A stretch of DNA of 64,000 nt from CALOCN01 sp942491735 (GTDB lineage Bacteria > Eisenbacteria > RBG-16-71-46 > JABDJR01): contig CALOCN010000014.1 of NCBI GenBank assembly GCA_942491735.1, positions 124,001 through 188,000 on the forward strand, written 5' to 3'. Position 1 is the first letter of the stretch, and every line of letters starts with the position of its first letter. This document shows positions 37,369 through 44,700 of this stretch, piece after piece. A program made the translations under genes and the position numbers. The notes beneath the pieces are model-generated. The model was not told the DNA's origin, ran no database searches, and saw nothing but the letters and a program-made list of their open reading frames with translations.

Positions 37369-38319
37369 TTACGTTTGAATTACGTTTCTGGAGCCTTGAG
37401 CGACGACCAGTGATAGGTCTGTCGCTTCCGCAAGTGCTGAAGGCTCTCCGAAGTCTCCAAGATTATTCCCTGGTGTTCCCCATTCGCCGATGAAGGTACC
37501 GTCAGTCTGAAAAACCGAGATGTTGTCATCAATCCCATCGGTAACAAACACAAAGCCGCTGCGACCCACTGTGATGGCTCCAGCTTCACCGAAGTCCTCT
37601 GGGTCAGATCCGAAGTCGCCCCAAGCGTTCAGGAGAGAGCCGGCTCGCGAGTAGTGATGTATCAGCCCTCCTCCGGCAAGGTCGAAGGATGACGTCGTAA
37701 CGAAGACGGACTGCTCATCCAGGCTAAGCGCCAAGCCCAATGCGACGGGGCAAAAACCGGAATCACATTCACCGACAATCGAGATCACGCTGATGAACGT
37801 CCCCTGAAGAGAGAAGAGTTTCACTTCGTATTGGGTATCCAAGACGAAGACAACGCTATCGGAACTGATTGCGATGGCGTAGGGGTAGTAGAGGAATTCC
37901 GGGCCAAGCCCGGAAGTACCCCACTCTGCAACAAAAGTCCCCGACGATGTAAAGGACTGGATGCGATGATTAAACTGATCAGCAACATACACGAGTCCAT
38001 CGGGCCCGACCGCAAGCGCTGCAGGGAAATCGAACTGGCCCGGCCCTGTCCCGGTGGCACCCCACTCTGTGAGGAATGTCCCGTCGAGTGAGAACTTCTG
38101 GATGCGGTCATTCCGGTAGTCGGCAACGTACACCCTATCGAACGTATCGAGCGCCACTCCCGTTGGAGTGTCGAACTGCCCTGGGCCGGTACCGAATCCT
38201 CCCCACTCATGTTGAAGCGTGGGCGAAGCAGATAGGGGTGGAGTCTGCACCAGGAAGACGGAGGCAGTTAGCAGGCCTACGAGGAGAAGGCGCGGTGGAT
38301 GAATCGCAAGATCGATCAT
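37369..38319 (-). CDS. Secreted NHL-repeat beta-propeller protein, 3' end cut by IS66 copy 2
   Basis: 316 residues from the ATG at 38319; ATGs at 38334 and 38376 are alternatives and none has a strong ribosome site. A signal peptide (PRLLLVGLLTASVFL) is followed by five or six NHL blades: GPGQFDTPTGVALDTFDRVYV, ADYRNDRIQKFSLDGTFLTEW, VYVADQFNHRIQSF. The frame ends RNVIQT and the stop TAA is supplied by the IS66 end, in the middle of the last blade, so the native C-terminus is lost. NHL propellers bind protein or glycan partners outside the cell. It may still fold partly. Confidence 0.75.
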   Translation of the reverse strand: MIDLAIHPPRLLLVGLLTASVFLVQTPPLSASPTLQHEWGGFGTGPGQFDTPTGVALDTFDRVYVADYRNDRIQKFSLDGTFLTEWGATGTGPGQFDFPAALAVGPDGLVYVADQFNHRIQSFTSSGTFVAEWGTSGLGPEFLYYPYAIAISSDSVVFVLDTQYEVKLFSLQGTFISVISIVGECDSGFCPVALGLALSLDEQSVFVTTSSFDLAGGGLIHHYSRAGSLLNAWGDFGSDPEDFGEAGAITVGRSGFVFVTDGIDDNISVFQTDGTFIGEWGTPGNNLGDFGEPSALAEATDLSLVVAQGSRNVIQT

Positions 38320-38599
38320 TTGGGAACAGCCCATCCTATGGCAATGGAGAGCGCACGAAGGATCCCGAGCGTTCAAATCTTACTTACAACATAGTCCGCG
38401 CGAGTGCCGGTTGCAAGCGCCGGTCTTGAATTCCAGGCGCATGGCCTGTCTCTCGGAAAACTCCGGGCACTTATCGTACGCCTGCCGCTGTCGCTCTCAA
38501 GCGTGCCTTGCCAGTCTCATAGAGCGCAGGGACTGGAGTTGACCCGGTTTGGTTGATAGGCGTCACCTAGCGATCCTGCCAGCACAAGATACGGACAGG

Positions 38600-38628
38600 G
38601 GCCGTGCGGTGGGTAGGACCGCACGGCC
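38600..38628 (+). terminator. Strong hairpin, possible terminator
   Basis: GGCCGTGCGGT pairs perfectly with ACCGCACGGCC around a seven-base loop (GGGTAGG). The following bases TCTTGGTGGTTC are only weakly T-rich, so it may be a terminator of upstream read-through or part of the structured region before the gene at 38888. Confidence 0.5.
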
Positions 38629-38666
38629 TCTTGGTGGTTCAGGGTGATGTTGAGGCAGGAAGGAAA

Positions 38667-38742
38667 GGGGAGAGACGCGGTGGCTCCCACCGGCAACGTT
38701 CGTGCCCAGGCGTGCCATGTGAGGGGACCGTCTTGATGGTAA
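38667..38742 (+). repeat. Repeat element, copy A (possible structured RNA)
   Basis: Shares GGGGAGAGxCGCxGTGGCTCCC at its start and CCATGTGAGGGGACC...TGATGGTAA at its end with copy B (39646-39731), with a variable middle of different length. The 3' block can form a CCAT/ATGG-closed hairpin. It lies 146 bases upstream of the secreted-protein gene at 38888. Confidence 0.5.
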
Positions 38743-38887
38743 GTGGTTGGGGGAATGCAGTCTGTGATCGGTTGAGATCGCGGCCGGGCGGCGAGGCGCG
38801 AGAGGCTCCCCCATCATGCAATAATGCGGGCATGATTGGGCGCTTGCTCCTTTCCCGAGGGGCCGTTCAGGCTGCGAGGAGTTGCTG

Positions 38888-39562
38888 ATGCGAATCACAC
38901 CGAGATGGGTGCTATTCATGACCACAATGATCATGAACTTTTTCTTGATAGTGCCAACTGCTGCCCTAGCGGGTTCACAAGATGAGGCGGTGATCGCGCT
39001 ATCTTCAATCCCAATCTCCAAGGGTGTGACTCCGTGGTGTGAATCCCTCGACTTTGAATGCTCTCTCTATGCAACGGGGCCGGATGTGATCTCTTCTCAG
39101 CGCCATATCTATGTGGTGGTGGCAAGAGCGAATCCTGATGTTGGCGTTGCTGGACTTCAATTTGGCGTTGAAGTGTCCCCGACGCTGGGTGTCGATGGTT
39201 GGACTCTATGTGCGGACGAACAGTTTCCGGTCGGTGCTTGGCCTCAGTCCGGCGGAACGAACGTCATTGCATGGGATTCCGAGCTGAACTGCCAATCAGA
39301 CGAATACGGTGTCGACGGAGTTCACGCCGTTGCCGGTTTCTTCAGTCTGTATGCGTATGGTACAGGGGTCATCAGTATCACTCCTGATTCAACAGGTAGC
39401 GATCCAGTTATGAGTGTGCTGGACTGCGCCGGCCAAGCGTCGGAGGTTGAAGTTCCCGGGGGTCGCGTTGGGTTTGGCGAGGCGACAGGGTTCAATCCGT
39501 GCCTTGCAGAAGTGCCCGCGCAGCGGAGCACCTGGGGACGAATCAAGTCCAACTGGGAGTAG
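38888..39562 (+). CDS. Secreted protein of unknown function with a TWGRIKS C-terminal tail
   Basis: 224 residues from the ATG at 38888, with AGGAG six bases upstream. Signal peptide MRITPRWVLFMTTMIMNFFLIVP...ALA. The mature part is beta-rich with paired cysteines (TPWCESLDFECSLY, WTLCADEQF, LNCQSD, VLDCAG), and HIYVVVARANPDVGVAGLQF suggests a cohesin- or Ig-like sandwich. It ends QRSTWGRIKSNWE. I associate this TWGxIKxxY-type tail with secreted proteins of Eisenbacteria-like genomes, possibly a sorting signal. No function is assigned. Confidence 0.78.
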   Translation: MRITPRWVLFMTTMIMNFFLIVPTAALAGSQDEAVIALSSIPISKGVTPWCESLDFECSLYATGPDVISSQRHIYVVVARANPDVGVAGLQFGVEVSPTLGVDGWTLCADEQFPVGAWPQSGGTNVIAWDSELNCQSDEYGVDGVHAVAGFFSLYAYGTGVISITPDSTGSDPVMSVLDCAGQASEVEVPGGRVGFGEATGFNPCLAEVPAQRSTWGRIKSNWE

Positions 39563-40044
39563 CTCTTGGGTTTCTGGCCTGAGCCCTGCATTTAGCAAGG
39601 TCGAAGCTATCGATTGTGCAACCGGTGTCTACGGTCGGCGAGTGTGGGGAGAGGCGCCGTGGCTCCCTGGGCCGTCACAAGGGATGCTCACTACTAGGCA
39701 TGAACCATGTGAGGGGACCTCATGATGGTAACTCGTTTCGAGGCATGTGGTTGTGCTGGGGCTGAGAGCCATCTCCAAGATGCGAGTCGTCATCACCTTC
39801 ACTATTGGGGCTCTTGTCGACCTTCTTGGCTAGTAGAGATAGCCAACGAGGGTCTGTACGATGAGGAGACGCAATTGCTTGGTGGACTCCGAATCTGATT
39901 CATCAGAGAGACGTGCTTCTGTGTCGCCAGCCCTCGGCTGGGAGAGGTGAACATGACTACCCATATCTTCCCAACCAAGACTTCTGTGATAGCAACCAAT
40001 CAGTTAGATGGGTACCTCTTTGCTCTCACGCTGCGGCTTAGGTA
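39563..40044. other. Intergenic region with repeat copy B
   Basis: 482 bases. Apart from repeat element B (39646-39731) I see no coding region, hairpin terminator or promoter that I can support. Confidence 0.5.
39646..39731 (+). repeat. Repeat element, copy B (possible structured RNA)
   Basis: Matches copy A at both ends. The 3' block CCATGTGAGG-GGA-CCTCATGATGG folds into a clean stem: TGAGG pairs with CCTCA, and CCAT with ATGG around one mismatch. The longer middle (about ten bases more than in A) shows that it is not a simple recent duplication. Confidence 0.5.
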
Positions 40045-41139
40045 ATGGTCACCAGCCCTAAGCAGATTGACACTTGGCGGCAAGTGCCGACAGAGACTCA
40101 GCAGTTAGAGTTCAAGGAGGCAAAGAACCAGTTCGACAATGGCAAGCTCTACGACTACTGCGTAGCAATCGCAAACGAGGGGGGAGGCTATCTACTCCTG
40201 GGCATTGCGAATGAGCCGCCACGTCAGGTTGTAGGCACGAACGCATTTCGAGACACGGTAGCAATGGCGGACAAACTTCTTCAGGCCGTAGGGTTTCGCG
40301 TCGAGATCGAGGAAGTGTTTCATCCAAGCGGTCGAGTATTGGTCTTTCACATTCCACCACGACCGTTGGGGGCTGCGTATCATCGAGATGGGAGATATCT
40401 AATGCGATCTGGTCAATCTTTGGTTCCCATGACCGAAGACAAGCTAAGGTTGATTTTTGCGGAGGGGCGCCAGGACTGGCTAGAAGAGCACTCCCAATCC
40501 GGATTGGATGCTCAGGAAGTAGTCAATCAACTTGACACTCAGACCTTTTTCGAACTGCTCGGCCAACCGTATCCCGGTACGCGGACTGGAGTCATTGACC
40601 GACTCTTGCGAGAGCGGCTTATTGATGAGGACTTGGGCAGCTATTCAATCCGGCGCCTGGGGGCGTTACTGTTGGCCAAACGACTGGAGGACTTTCCTGA
40701 TGTAGTTAGAAGGGCTCCGCGCGTCATTGTTTACTCCGGAGAGTCGAAAGCAGAGACACGACTTGACCAGGTGGGTGCCAAGGGATACGCAGTAGGGTTT
40801 CAGGGGCTAGTTGGATTCGTGATGGCGCAGTTGCCCCAGAATGAAGTAATTGAGGATGCGCTTCGCAGGGAAGTGAAGCTAGTGCCTGAAGTCGCAATCA
40901 GGGAGATCATTGCAAATGCACTCATTCATCAAGACCTAACGATAGTAGGGTCATCCACAATGGTTGAGGTCTATGCAAACCGAGTTGAGATATCAAACCC
41001 AGGCGAGCCGATTGTACCTGTCGAGCGGCTAATAGACGGCTATCAGTCCCGAAACGAACGACTCGCTGATCTCATGCGTCGAATGGGAGCATGCGAAGAA
41101 AAGGGTAGCGGGATCGATCGTGTAGTTCAAGCCGGTACG
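40045..41139 (+). pseudogene. AlbA_2 (Schlafen-type) DNA-binding / GHKL ATPase-like protein, 5' part, broken by IS3
   Basis: The ATG at 40045 opens a frame that reads into the IS3 end and stops there at 41148. The N-terminus is an AlbA_2 domain (QQLEFKEAKNQFDNGKLYDYCVAIAN, GGGYLLLGIANEPPRQVVG). The C-terminal part matches the HATPase_c_4 region of RecG-like transcriptional regulators: REIIANALIHQDL, VEVYANRVEISNPGEP, MRRMGACEEKGSGIDRVV. The frame resumes in register at 42661 after the IS3 element, so the original protein was about 475 residues. Family members are regulators or defence-linked proteins. It sits just upstream of the OGG/QueC operon, but a functional link is not shown. Confidence 0.8.
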
Positions 41140-41172
41140 TGTCAATAGAAGTGAGACATGTTGGTTGCGAGT

Positions 41173-42189
41173 TTAGTGTAGCCCGAGTTCGATCTCGGCG
41201 CGGTTTTCGGGTGGGTTGATCCAGACGGTTTTGGGTGGGGCGGGCACCCGAGGATGACCGGCGGCGAAGCGTTCTGGATGTCGTTTGAAGGCCTCGTCCA
41301 TGACCACCTGGCGTTGGGCCCGAAGTTCCGGGACGCGTCCGTGGTGAACATCGGCGGGCGTGAAGTATGCCAACCCTGAGTGCCGATGCTTGTTGTTGTA
41401 CCAGGGGAAGAACTCGCGACAGAAGTCCCGAGCATGATCGTAGCCGTCGAATCGATGGGGGAAGTTTGGCCCGTATTTCAGGGTTCGAAACTCGGCCTCG
41501 GAGAACGGATTGTCGTTGCTGACCCTGGGACGGCTGAACGAGCGGGTGACCTCGAGATCCCGCAGTAACTGCTTGACCGTCTTTCCTTTGGGAACAGGGC
41601 CACGGTCCGCGTGGAGGGTCAAGGATCCTGGTTCGATCCCCTGACGCCGGCAGGTCTCGCTGAGAAGCTTCACGGCCAGCTCCCCGTTCTCTTCGTGCGC
41701 GAGCATCCACCCGGGATTGAAGCGGCTGAAGAGATCCAGGATGACGTAGAGGGGGTAGTACGTGTACTTGGCGGGACCCCGAAGCCACGTGACATCCCAT
41801 GTCCAGACCTGGTTCGGGGCGGTCGCGATGAGCTCGGGCTTGTCGTACTTGGGATGCTGTCGCTGAGCTCGGCGCTCCCGCGTAGCCTGTTCTGAGGCCA
41901 GAATCCGGTACATGGTGCGAGGGTGGCACAGGTAGCGCTGGTCCTCGTCGAGCAGCTTCGCGTGCACGGTCGTCGGCGCCTGATCCGAGAACCGTTCCGA
42001 GCACAGCACCTCGAGCACTACGTTTCGTTCCTCCGGAGACAGTGCACGGGGTGAGCGGGGTCGCGGGTCTGGCATCCGCGGCACCGGCGGCCGCAGCCAG
42101 CGATACCCCGTGCTTCTCGGAACGCCGAGTCCCTGGCAAGCATCGTTCACGCTGAACTCGGGGACCAGGGTGTGGAGTGCGACCTTCAA
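41173..42189 (-). CDS. IS3 OrfB transposase (DDE integrase domain)
   Basis: 338 residues from a TTG at 42189 that overlaps the probable orfA stop (TTGA). HTH_21-like segment, then the rve domain: WTWDVTWLRGPAKYTYYPLY gives Asp1, LTLHADRGP Asp2 and SNDNPFSEAEFRTLKYG the Glu; the tail FFPWYNNKHRHSGLAYFTP is diagnostic. It is intact, but expression would depend on a frameshift fusion with orfA or on the TTG start. Confidence 0.92.
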   Translation of the reverse strand: MKVALHTLVPEFSVNDACQGLGVPRSTGYRWLRPPVPRMPDPRPRSPRALSPEERNVVLEVLCSERFSDQAPTTVHAKLLDEDQRYLCHPRTMYRILASEQATRERRAQRQHPKYDKPELIATAPNQVWTWDVTWLRGPAKYTYYPLYVILDLFSRFNPGWMLAHEENGELAVKLLSETCRRQGIEPGSLTLHADRGPVPKGKTVKQLLRDLEVTRSFSRPRVSNDNPFSEAEFRTLKYGPNFPHRFDGYDHARDFCREFFPWYNNKHRHSGLAYFTPADVHHGRVPELRAQRQVVMDEAFKRHPERFAAGHPRVPAPPKTVWINPPENRAEIELGLH

Positions 42190-42595
42190 TCGGGATCGGG
42201 CGCATGGTCCGTCTCCTCGAGCTGAATCCCCAGGACTTCGGAAAGTTTTTTTGGACGCTGATGATCTTCTCCGCGTGCTTCAGCTTCTTGCGCAACCGAT
42301 TGTTCTCACGCTGTAGCTTCTCGATCTCCAGTTCCGCGGGGGTCTTCTTGCTCTTCGGCCCACGTCGGCGACCGGAAGCCTGGAGCGTGCCTTCACGACG
42401 CTCCTTCCTCCACAGTGTGAGATGGGATGAGTACAGCCCTTCCTGCCGGAGCAGCTTCCCAATCCCACCGGAAACCCGGCACTGGTCCGCCTTCTCCAGG
42501 ATCCCGAGCTTGTACTCCTTCGTGAACGTCCGGCGAACCGCCTTCGCTGGAACCTCCGTCTCCCGACTCTGGGTCTCAATCGTCATCGTCGTCAT
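42186..42595 (-). CDS. IS3 OrfA (helix-turn-helix), with an A7 slippery tract
   Basis: The ATG at 42595 gives MTTMTIETQSRETEV, an HTH (RRTFTKEYKLGILEKADQC) and a leucine-zipper-like helix (LEIEKLQRENNRLRKKL). Near the end the coding strand has seven A's (42246-42252). Reading straight through leaves the family sequence. Slipping one base back gives KKLSEVLGIQLEETDHAPDPD and a stop at 42186-42188. Either an A was lost or the tract supports programmed -1 frameshifting, which is usual for IS3 elements. Confidence 0.8.
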
Positions 42596-42660
42596 ATCAG
42601 CAATCTACCTCCTGCCCCTTCAGTAATTACAGGGCGAAAGTGTCTCACTCGATACTGGCA

Positions 42661-42992
42661 CGGGGGGAGCCGCAGAGTTCTTTCAGCTACCGGCTCCCGA
42701 TTTCCGGACGGGTTTCCGCAGAACCTCTGTCGTCCTGTTCGGTCCTAAGGACTTTGAGCAGATGGGGCGCGAAGAAAGAGTTCGTGCTTGCTATCAGCAC
42801 TGTGCCCTGAGGTGGGTCATGTCTGAGCGAATGACAAACGAATCGCTAAGAGAACGGTTTCACCTCCGTGCAGCAAAACGCGCAAGTGTCTCACAGGTGA
42901 TTTCCCAGACCATCGAATCGGGCTTGATCAAGCTCGACGAAAAGGTGGGGAGGTCGCGAAAGTACGCTCGCTACGTGCCGTTCTGGACATGA
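42661..42992 (+). pseudogene. 3' part of the AlbA_2 protein gene after IS3
   Basis: Continues the interrupted frame: AEFFQLPAPDFRTGFRRTSV, VLFGPKDFEQMGREERVRACY, then a winged-helix-like end (RMTNESLRERFHLRAAKRASV, SQVISQTIESGLIKLDEKVG). This matches the C-terminal layout of AlbA_2/RecG-like regulators, where a wHTH follows the ATPase-like domain. It has no start of its own, though an internal ATG (42819) could express the wHTH alone. Confidence 0.75.
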
Positions 42993-43081
42993 ATCTCATT
43001 TTAGAGCTTGGCACTGCACTGCAGGTCGTCGGTGTCTATATTATTGCATCACAACAAGTTGCGTATTTAAGCGTCTAGTTG
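42989..43081 (+). CDS. Possible 29-residue hydrophobic peptide
   Basis: The ATG overlaps the stop of the broken AlbA_2 gene (ATGA). The frame reads MNLILELGTALQVVGVYIIA and a short tail, one hydrophobic helix. It is AT-richer than its neighbours and has no clear ribosome site. It may be a real micro-protein, the truncated start of a larger gene, or chance. Confidence 0.2.
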
Positions 43082-43250
43082 GGGTGTCGCGGTGCGGCAG
43101 TTCTCCCCAAGAGATGGGCGCTCTTGTCTCGGTCCAAGAAATGAGCCGAGATGGCCCCCTTAGACGTGGCCTGAGCAACATGAATGGCACGAAAGGTGAG
43201 CCCCTAAGTCGCCTATCCACATCCTCTCTAGTCAGCTGGGAAGGTCTTGG

Positions 43251-43288
43251 TTGATGATTTTTATTAATACTAGTATAATTATACTAGT
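43251..43288 (+). promoter_or_regulatory. Sigma-70-type promoter overlapped by a 20 bp palindromic operator
   Basis: TTGATG (43251-43256), a 17-base spacer and a perfect TATAAT (43274-43279) form a strong promoter. A perfect inverted repeat ACTAGTATAATTATACTAGT (43269-43288) covers the -10 box and runs into the GTG start of the XRE gene. Predicted transcription start is near 43286, so the regulator mRNA would be leaderless or nearly so. The layout implies autorepression by the XRE protein. Confidence 0.7.
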
Positions 43289-43532
43289 GCCGAGAAAACC
43301 AATCACACAATCAGAGGCCGCTAGAGCCGGGCGCTTTGGGTCGCTAATCGCGACATGGCGAGACGCCGAGAACATAAGCCAGGAGGTCCTTGCTCAACGC
43401 GCAGGCGTGAAAGTCGATTGGCTCAGAAAGCTTGAGCAGGGGAGGGTGGCGGCACCATCGTTCTTTCTCGTCCTAGCTATCCTGAACGCCTTACGGCGGG
43501 GGACTAGCGACATACCGGAGGTAAGTCTCTGA
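43287..43532 (+). CDS. XRE-family transcriptional regulator of the operon
   Basis: 81 residues from the GTG at 43287, chosen because the promoter lies immediately upstream. The alternative TTG/ATG at 43251-43254 falls inside the -35 box. A single Cro/C1-type HTH: SLIATWRDAENISQEVLAQ, RAGVKVDWLRKLEQGRVAAP. Its stop overlaps the next start (TGATG), so it is the first gene of the OGG/QueC operon and most likely represses it through the palindrome at its own start. Confidence 0.82.
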   Translation: MPRKPITQSEAARAGRFGSLIATWRDAENISQEVLAQRAGVKVDWLRKLEQGRVAAPSFFLVLAILNALRRGTSDIPEVSL

Positions 43533-44293
43533 TGCACGAGACGGCTATTCTCACACAGGCGAGCGGCGCCCCTGTCCCGGCACAAAACCAAAGAGTTGCG
43601 ATATCGGTAGGAAAGCAGAGCCTTGCGTTCAATTGGGGTCGAATCGACGCCTTCGGCACTCCTTCCTACTGGGTTGATCAAGCGCGTCAAGCAGGCTCTT
43701 CCGTCAAGAATCGGATAGGGGACAGGCTGGTCGAGGAGGTTGTTGCCTGCATCCTCGGCGGTTATGGCATTTCGGCAGAGAGCGGGCTCCGAGCCTACGT
43801 CCATCTCAAGGAATCTAACCTGATCCGCACTGGTCAAGTCCCAACAACCACAGAGGTTGAGTTCGCACTAAGAGAGGTTGCATATCGATTTGCCCGTCAA
43901 AGGAGTCGTAGGATTTGTAGCGCCCTACAGCACCTGCAGGGAGAACCGACACTACCGGTGAATCCGAAGGCCCTGAGGGACTGGCTTCAAGGGATCGATG
44001 GAGTTGGCCCCAAGACTGCCTCGTGGATTGTGCGTAACTACCTGGACTCCGACGAAGTCGGTATAATTGACATTCATGTCCAGAGGGCCGGCCTAGCTGC
44101 CGGTTTCTTCAGGTCGGAATGGGTGCTGCCTAGGGACTACGACCGATTCGAAGATGCGTTTCTCCTGCTAGCGCACATTGGAGCCGTAAGAGCCTCCGTT
44201 CTTGACCACACAATCTGGTCACAAATGAGAAGGCTGGGCCGCTCTTGGGGTGAGGCACTACCGATCCGCATAGGGGAGTCCCTCCTTACGTGA
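43532..44293 (+). CDS. OGG-like HhH-GPD DNA glycosylase
   Basis: 253 residues, coupled to the XRE gene by TGATG. The helix-hairpin-helix GPD core is intact: GIDGVGPKTASWIVRNY with the catalytic Lys161, then VGIIDIHVQ with Asp180. Lys plus Asp defines bifunctional glycosylase/lyases of the 8-oxoguanine type. The N-terminal ~60 residues are divergent. OGG-like proteins (Cap11) accompany QueC-like Cap9 in type IV CBASS operons, so this one may act on a modified base or on invading DNA rather than in housekeeping repair. The role is inferred from context. Confidence 0.85.
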   Translation: MHETAILTQASGAPVPAQNQRVAISVGKQSLAFNWGRIDAFGTPSYWVDQARQAGSSVKNRIGDRLVEEVVACILGGYGISAESGLRAYVHLKESNLIRTGQVPTTTEVEFALREVAYRFARQRSRRICSALQHLQGEPTLPVNPKALRDWLQGIDGVGPKTASWIVRNYLDSDEVGIIDIHVQRAGLAAGFFRSEWVLPRDYDRFEDAFLLLAHIGAVRASVLDHTIWSQMRRLGRSWGEALPIRIGESLLT

Positions 44294-44379
44294 TTGCAAA
44301 TCTGACGGAATTGCACTATCAATCTACCATTCCAAACAAACGATGATTACCGACAATGGCTTGCCTAGGAGTGTGTCTG

Positions 44380-44700
44380 ATGAGTGGGTCAGGAAGTGGA
44401 GGATCGTACTCCCCGAGCACTGGAATCGATTGTTCAAGGCTTGAGTTTGAGGCGGCAGTGAACTCCCCAGTGAAGGAAGTCGTTGATTCACTGGGCCTTG
44501 AGGATATCTGCGTCTTACAACTCGTGCGGGAAGAGGCGGTCCGCCTCGTAGTCGTCTCTACGCAAGATGGTGATCGCGTAGGTACGATAACCGCAAGACT
44601 CCCCGATCTCTTCCGTTGCATCCAACAAGGTGCGGCGTTTGAAGCGGTTGTGCTGTCAATTGATGGAGGCTCGATTCGCGTGAAGGTTCGGCCTCGGTGA
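44380..44700 (+). CDS. Small protein with Gly/Ser-rich N-terminus, candidate conjugation substrate
   Basis: 106 residues from the ATG at 44380, which has AGGAG eight bases upstream; an ATG at 44356 would add eight residues and lacks a site. It begins MSGSGSGGSYSPSTGIDC, a flexible tail, then a compact beta-rich domain (LEFEAAVNSPVKEVVDSLGL, DRVGTITARLPDLFRCIQQG, VVLSIDGGSIRVKVRP). I recall similar small glycine-tailed proteins beside QueC-like genes. QatB and the type IV CBASS cyclase also have Gly-rich N-termini that their QueC-like partner modifies. Its last codons overlap the next gene by GTGA. Confidence 0.75.
   Translation: MSGSGSGGSYSPSTGIDCSRLEFEAAVNSPVKEVVDSLGLEDICVLQLVREEAVRLVVVSTQDGDRVGTITARLPDLFRCIQQGAAFEAVVLSIDGGSIRVKVRPR

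Larger units (their letters stand above)
35097..37372 (-). mobile_element. IS66 family element, copy 2 (inverted)
   Basis: 2276 bp, the same length and nearly the same sequence as copy 1, in opposite orientation 399 bp away. The ends are the same inverted repeats. The flanks do not match each other: left CTGGCCCA, right GTTTGAAT. No target duplication is therefore visible. Together with truncated genes on both sides, this points to a deletion or rearrangement that used this copy. Confidence 0.93.
38320..38887. other. Long intergenic region with a hairpin and one copy of a repeat
   Basis: 568 bases with no supported coding region. It holds an 11 bp stem hairpin (38600-38628) and repeat element A (38667-38742), both described separately. 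The remainder shows nothing recognisable. Confidence 0.55.
41140..42660 (-). mobile_element. IS3 family element
   Basis: 1521 bp with imperfect terminal repeats: left TGTCAATAGAAGTGAGACA, right (reverse) TGCCAGTATCGAGTGAGACA. It carries orfA and orfB in the IS3 arrangement, on the reverse strand. The flanking bases are ACG and CGG. A 3-base target duplication is therefore not exact, but the interrupted host frame stays in register across the insertion, which fits a 3-base duplication. The exact outer bases are uncertain by two positions. Confidence 0.88.

Noticed and set aside
32422..37372. The inverted IS66 pair as a composite transposon
   Set aside because: Copy 1 has its own 7-base target duplication at its two ends, and the enclosed 399 bp is part of a broken host gene, so the pair arose by separate events.
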